Below, piece after piece: positions 36,175 to 39,033 of a DNA stretch of 39,033 nucleotides. The stretch is from Pseudomonas sp. LS-2 (GTDB lineage Bacteria > Pseudomonadota > Gammaproteobacteria > Pseudomonadales > Pseudomonadaceae). The notes beneath the pieces are model-generated. The model ran no database searches. It was not told where the DNA came from and was given only the letters and a program-made list of their open reading frames with translations. The stretch spans positions 84,500 to 123,532 of the forward strand of contig NZ_QXTJ01000004.1 of assembly GCF_003605735.1 (NCBI RefSeq). Reading direction: 5' to 3'. Made by a program: the position numbers and the translations under genes. Numbering within the stretch: the first letter of the stretch is position 1; each line of letters begins with the position of its first letter.

Positions 36175-36618
36175 ATGAGGCTCTTTCTTGATTGCGAATT
36201 TACCCAGCTCTCATCTGCAGCGAAGCTGATATCGCTGGCCCTGGTTGCTGAGAACGGTCGCGAATTCTACGTCGAATTGCTCGATGGTTGGCGAGAAGAC
36301 GACTGCGGTGATTTCGTGAAGGAGATCGTACTGCCTCAGCTCTGGGGCGGTGATTACGCCATGCCGATGATTGAGGCCAGGAAGGTGCTCCTCCAGTTCT
36401 TGGCAACCTACGACAAAGAGCTCGAGGTCGTCACAGACGCACCTATCTACGACTGGGAGCTGTTTTGCGAGCTCGCTTACAACAATGGACGGTGGCCCAG
36501 GAACGTCCGAAATTATCCGACCGATGCCTCGACACTTTCGCCTACAAGTGATGGGGCGGTGCTGCCTCACCACGCCCTGCTAGACGCCAGGATAATCGCT
36601 GGAATGTTCACGCAATGA
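36175..36618 (+). CDS. DEDD-type 3'-5' exonuclease-like protein
   Basis: 147-aa protein of the ribonuclease T/RNase AS-like fold. Visible acidic motifs: LDCEFT at the N terminus (D6, E8), APIYDWELF with Asp near residue 92, and HHALLDARI near the C terminus (HxxxxD). These match the DEDDh pattern. Substrate unknown; similar genes occur in prophages, plasmids and islands. GGAG lies 9 bp upstream of the ATG. Confidence 0.7.
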   Translation: MRLFLDCEFTQLSSAAKLISLALVAENGREFYVELLDGWREDDCGDFVKEIVLPQLWGGDYAMPMIEARKVLLQFLATYDKELEVVTDAPIYDWELFCELAYNNGRWPRNVRNYPTDASTLSPTSDGAVLPHHALLDARIIAGMFTQ

Positions 36619-36724
36619 TGGGGCGCAGGGGCTAGGCCCACAGCAAGAAATTATACTGTTGATCCATCCAGCATCTAAGCCTAACCTAGAAAGAGAACAA
36701 ATGTACTCCTAACGGCATTCCCTC

Positions 36725-36958
36725 ATGACCCATACCAATCACACCCCTGAAGATTCAGCATTCGACCTAGGTGTTCCTACTGAGCTCGAAAGCTACCAAC
36801 ACCAATGCCTCATGCTCGTCGACGAGCTCCATGAAGCCTGGGCAGACATCCGAAGGTTGAAAGGTGATGCTCGAACGCTGGTAGCGATGAACGATGCACT
36901 GACAGCCGAGCTCAATGCATTGAGGGCAGCGCAGCGGAAAGGGCCGACGGTATGCTGA
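36725..36958 (+). CDS. Small hypothetical coiled-coil protein
   Basis: 77 aa, not recognised. Residues 20-70 form a heptad-rich helix (ELHEAWADIRRLKGD, MNDALTAELNALRAAQ). It has a weak Shine-Dalgarno. Possibly a remnant of phage or plasmid origin. The gap 36959-37220 after it shows no convincing gene. Confidence 0.45.
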   Translation: MTHTNHTPEDSAFDLGVPTELESYQHQCLMLVDELHEAWADIRRLKGDARTLVAMNDALTAELNALRAAQRKGPTVC

Positions 36959-37220
36959 TACGAAGAGCGTCGTTCAGAGGGGCACTCGGCGACCGAGATC
37001 ACCGCCCTCCTCTCAACTCTGCAACTGACCAAGCCTTTCCTGTACGGCATCATCAAAGATTATGTAGAGAGCTTCGATGTCCGACGGACGTAAGCGATGA
37101 GCTGCCTCCTACCCCATGATGAAAGCGATCTGCATCTCACCCTCTCTCTCGATGTCTTCTTTCGTGCTTGCAGCGTTTAGCGCTCGCACAAGGTCGTTCA
37201 CCAGGCCCTGAATGGGTTTG

Positions 37221-37780
37221 GGTAATGACATCCACAGGTTAGGGGTAAGCTGCTGTATGACAGAACGACTGCATAATAAGATCTGCGGAGACGCCTAGGC
37301 AGGCGGGATCCTTCACCTCGTCACGAGTCATCGCCCCAGTGGTGTCTTGCGATCCGACAGTCTTCATCTTGGGTTCGCAGTACGTGCATGGGCGTATGCC
37401 TGCTACGCCACAAGCTTGCCCCACCATCTTCTGCGCTAGCGAGAATCCTTTTCCAGTGTCAACAGGCTGCTCTGGTTTATGAAATAGCGTGGATGGGCCA
37501 AGACCAAGTTCCGCGCGCGCCTTTTCGGTTAGGCCTCGGCCGATGATCAACGGAATGCGACCCCCAGCACGTACTTCATCAAGCAATACCGGAGTTTTCA
37601 GGTTGAACGTTGCGATCACCTCGTCGCAGCCGTGAAGGCAGACTTTACCCGGCAGCGGATACACGTCAATGACATCCCCCATGTTGAGGCCCGAGACGTC
37701 AAACTCGATTGGCAGCGCACCGGCATCCTCCATGGTGTTGTAGAAGATCGGTGCGATCTTGTTGCCGAAGCAGAACCCAA
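37221..37780 (-). pseudogene. acnB: Internal fragment of aconitate hydratase B (acnB)
   Basis: About 180 codons matching AcnB from [20 protein letters not shown] through [20 protein letters not shown] and TVGSQDTTG to FCHTAAYP. The homology then crosses a stop (TAA at 37239-37241 in place of the expected Lys codon) and continues PVDVIT before being lost. Upstream of G20 of the open frame (which starts at 37835) there is no AcnB similarity. Conserved positions have changed ([23 protein letters not shown]), a sign of decay. The C-terminal iron-sulfur ligands and most of the enzyme are absent, so it cannot be an aconitase. Confidence 0.88.
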
Positions 37781-37835
37781 ACGCGAGCATCCAGCATGAG
37801 GAGACGGATTTTAAGGTTTCTGCTGATCGACCCAC

Positions 37836-38294
37836 CTAATACTCTTCACCGTAGCTCTGCAGATCCTCCTCCTTGATTTCAACCTCGCCGAATGAACCCA
37901 AGTAGACGTTACGGCATGGAAGCTCACTAATCACTCCTCGGCTCAGCAGCCGTGCAGCAATGTTTCGCATTGTTGCTTCAACATCCAATGGTTCAGCGGA
38001 CGATCCAATCTCAGCGTCCATTAACGCATTGACGTCAATGTCTTCATTGGCAACAAACGGCCCTTGCCGGTCGTATCCTTCGAAGACGCCATGCGCTATG
38101 CACAGCATCTCCCCTTTCAGGATCAGAAGCCTTGCCACTTTCACCTCCCGCGTTTTAAGTTTGGTGAGAGCCGTCACAGCTTTTACGGGCCAAGCATTAA
38201 TCAATACCTTCAACTCAGCAAAGCTGAATGCATCGAAACCTGCGAACAGTGGTGGCGCAGTCGGTGCCAGTGACGCCCACCTGAGCTCAGCCAT
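37836..38294 (-). CDS. Hypothetical protein of 152 aa
   Basis: Not recognised. Soluble protein, e.g. PPLFAGFDAFSFAELKVLI, EMLCIAHGVFEGYDRQGPF and an acidic C terminus VEIKEEDLQSYGEEY. The start at 38294 is chosen for AGGAG 10 bp upstream, overlapping the stop region of the previous gene; ATG 38318 is an alternative and the ORF extends to 38393. Probably coupled to the 124-aa gene. Confidence 0.55.
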   Translation of the reverse strand: MAELRWASLAPTAPPLFAGFDAFSFAELKVLINAWPVKAVTALTKLKTREVKVARLLILKGEMLCIAHGVFEGYDRQGPFVANEDIDVNALMDAEIGSSAEPLDVEATMRNIAARLLSRGVISELPCRNVYLGSFGEVEIKEEDLQSYGEEY

Positions 38295-38307
38295 CACCGC
38301 CCTGCTC

Positions 38308-38682
38308 CTATCGAGCATCGTCCGTCGCCAGGTCGACATGCGAAGGACAACGGACAGTGAAATATCGGATTCCACCAAGCACTCCTGGGGCACCGCAGAT
38401 TTCGCAGATAGTCAGTGACGCGACCTGAGCAGCATCCACTGTCTGTCGACAAAAATCGTCGCCCCCGTTGTAGCTAAAGCGTAGGCCGCCCCACTTTTCT
38501 TTAATACGCACGACCTTCAGTGGCGTGATCTCAGGGTGTGCCTGCATATGCAATTCTAGGGCTGTACAAAGTTTATCCAGCAGGCCGAGCCAACCCGGTA
38601 GGCACGCAATTTCGATCAACTGAGCATTCTCAAGAAACTCAGGATATCGCCCGCGTAGTAAGGGTAAAAGATCATCGGTCAA
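38308..38682 (-). CDS. Hypothetical protein with C-terminal CxxC zinc-ribbon-like motif
   Basis: 124 aa, not assigned to a named family. The central VRIKEKWGGLRFSYNGGDD and the LTICEICGAPGVLGG...VRCPSH ending (two Cys pairs) recall small proteins of prophages and accessory islands. No signal peptide. Possibly an immunity or adaptor protein; no partner toxin is visible in the window. Confidence 0.6.
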   Translation of the reverse strand: MTDDLLPLLRGRYPEFLENAQLIEIACLPGWLGLLDKLCTALELHMQAHPEITPLKVVRIKEKWGGLRFSYNGGDDFCRQTVDAAQVASLTICEICGAPGVLGGIRYFTVRCPSHVDLATDDAR

Positions 38683-39033
38683 ATGCTACTCCTGGATCAT
38701 TGAAGAATACTGGGATCCTCGTTTGGCGCCTCAAGCAAGCGGAGCGCGCCGGCCCAGAGGGCCATAGGCGTGAGGATGGAAGCCCGCCAGGGCCAAGACG
38801 CACACGAAGTGATGCGGCTTGGTTCACCACAGCCGTCCGCGAATGCGGCACGCCACAATCGACCGGATCCAGATATAGCCGTAAGGGCTTAGTAAATTGA
38901 CGCGCAGAAGGCTATGCACGACTGGCGTAGCTTTCTGCGAGCTCAGCACATCTTTGAACCAAACTCACTCAGACTTGCTGTCCGGCGACTCCAAATTCCT
39001 GAATACCAATCTGTTCGAGCGAACCCTCTGCTA
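38683..39033. other. Terminal 351 bp without a supported gene
   Basis: No confident gene. A plus-strand frame opens at ATG 38914 (MHDWRSFLRAQHIF...) and is still open at the right edge, with AGAAGG too close to the ATG; it may be the start of a gene outside the window. The GC-rich part 38740-38870 is non-coding or decayed as far as I can see. Confidence 0.4.

Noticed and set aside
37109..37231. Minus-strand 40-codon frame (MSLPKPIQGLVND...)
   Set aside because: No ribosome binding site and it overlaps the end of the acnB remnant; too short to support.
38538..38900. Plus-strand 120-codon open frame
   Set aside because: Runs antisense over the start of the 124-aa gene, composition unlike a protein, no motif.

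Overview
The window reads as an accessory heavy-metal and metalloid resistance island of a Pseudomonas (Gammaproteobacteria). The basis is the gene content and protein style: a Pseudomonas-type copABCD operon with CopRS, a PtrA-like small protein otherwise known from Pseudomonas, an arsRBCH-type operon, a DmeRF pair, and a truncated piece of an AcnB that looks pseudomonad. No plasmid replication gene, integrase, tRNA or rRNA was recognised, so whether this is chromosome or plasmid cannot be told.

Layout. (1) 1-13959, copper: a cusCBA efflux operon on the minus strand (cusA runs off the left edge), preceded by a small Met/Cys-rich periplasmic protein gene and by copRS; copG (DUF411) diverges from copR; then copABCD (minus strand), a PtrA-like gene and a divergent cytosolic copper-storage (four-helix, Cys-rich) gene. 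(2) 14164-16635: a frameshifted arsN1-type acetyltransferase, a two-gene unit of unknown role (DUF1289 plus a 120-aa protein), and a DmeR-DmeF cobalt/nickel efflux pair. (3) 16922-20730, arsenic, all minus strand: arsC (LMW type), arsR, arsB, arsC, arsH, arsC (glutaredoxin type), behind a clear palindromic operator. (4) 21003-21443: a second copper-storage gene, inverted relative to the first, with its promoter. (5) 21643-25488: a lead/cadmium-type unit, i.e. a P1B-ATPase with a MerR-type promoter, an FTR1/PbrT-like permease and a convergent MerR regulator. (6) 25735-32953: a second copG, then a second complete cus operon (small protein, cusC, cusB, cusA, cusF). (7) 33100-35544: an MFS transporter, a Cys-containing MarR regulator and an intact ArsN1-type acetyltransferase, tied together by a shared 25-bp box. 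(8) 35590-39033: a remnant and hypothetical zone with repeats that look like an insertion-sequence end, a DEDD exonuclease-like gene, an internal acnB fragment and two small unknown genes.

How it works together. CopR boxes of the form TTAC-N5-TGTAAT lie in front of copG, copR, copA and both copper-storage genes, with a degenerate one in front of the PtrA-like gene, so one two-component system probably drives periplasmic oxidation and sequestration (CopA, B, C, G), inner-membrane transport (CopD) and cytosolic buffering (Csp). The two Cus pumps export copper or silver across the envelope. The ars genes reduce arsenate and extrude arsenite, ArsH oxidises trivalent methylarsenicals, and the ArsN1-type enzyme would detoxify arsinothricin or phosphinothricin. 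The copper part is built from diverged duplicates (cus, csp, copG), which suggests assembly by repeated acquisition and not recent amplification.
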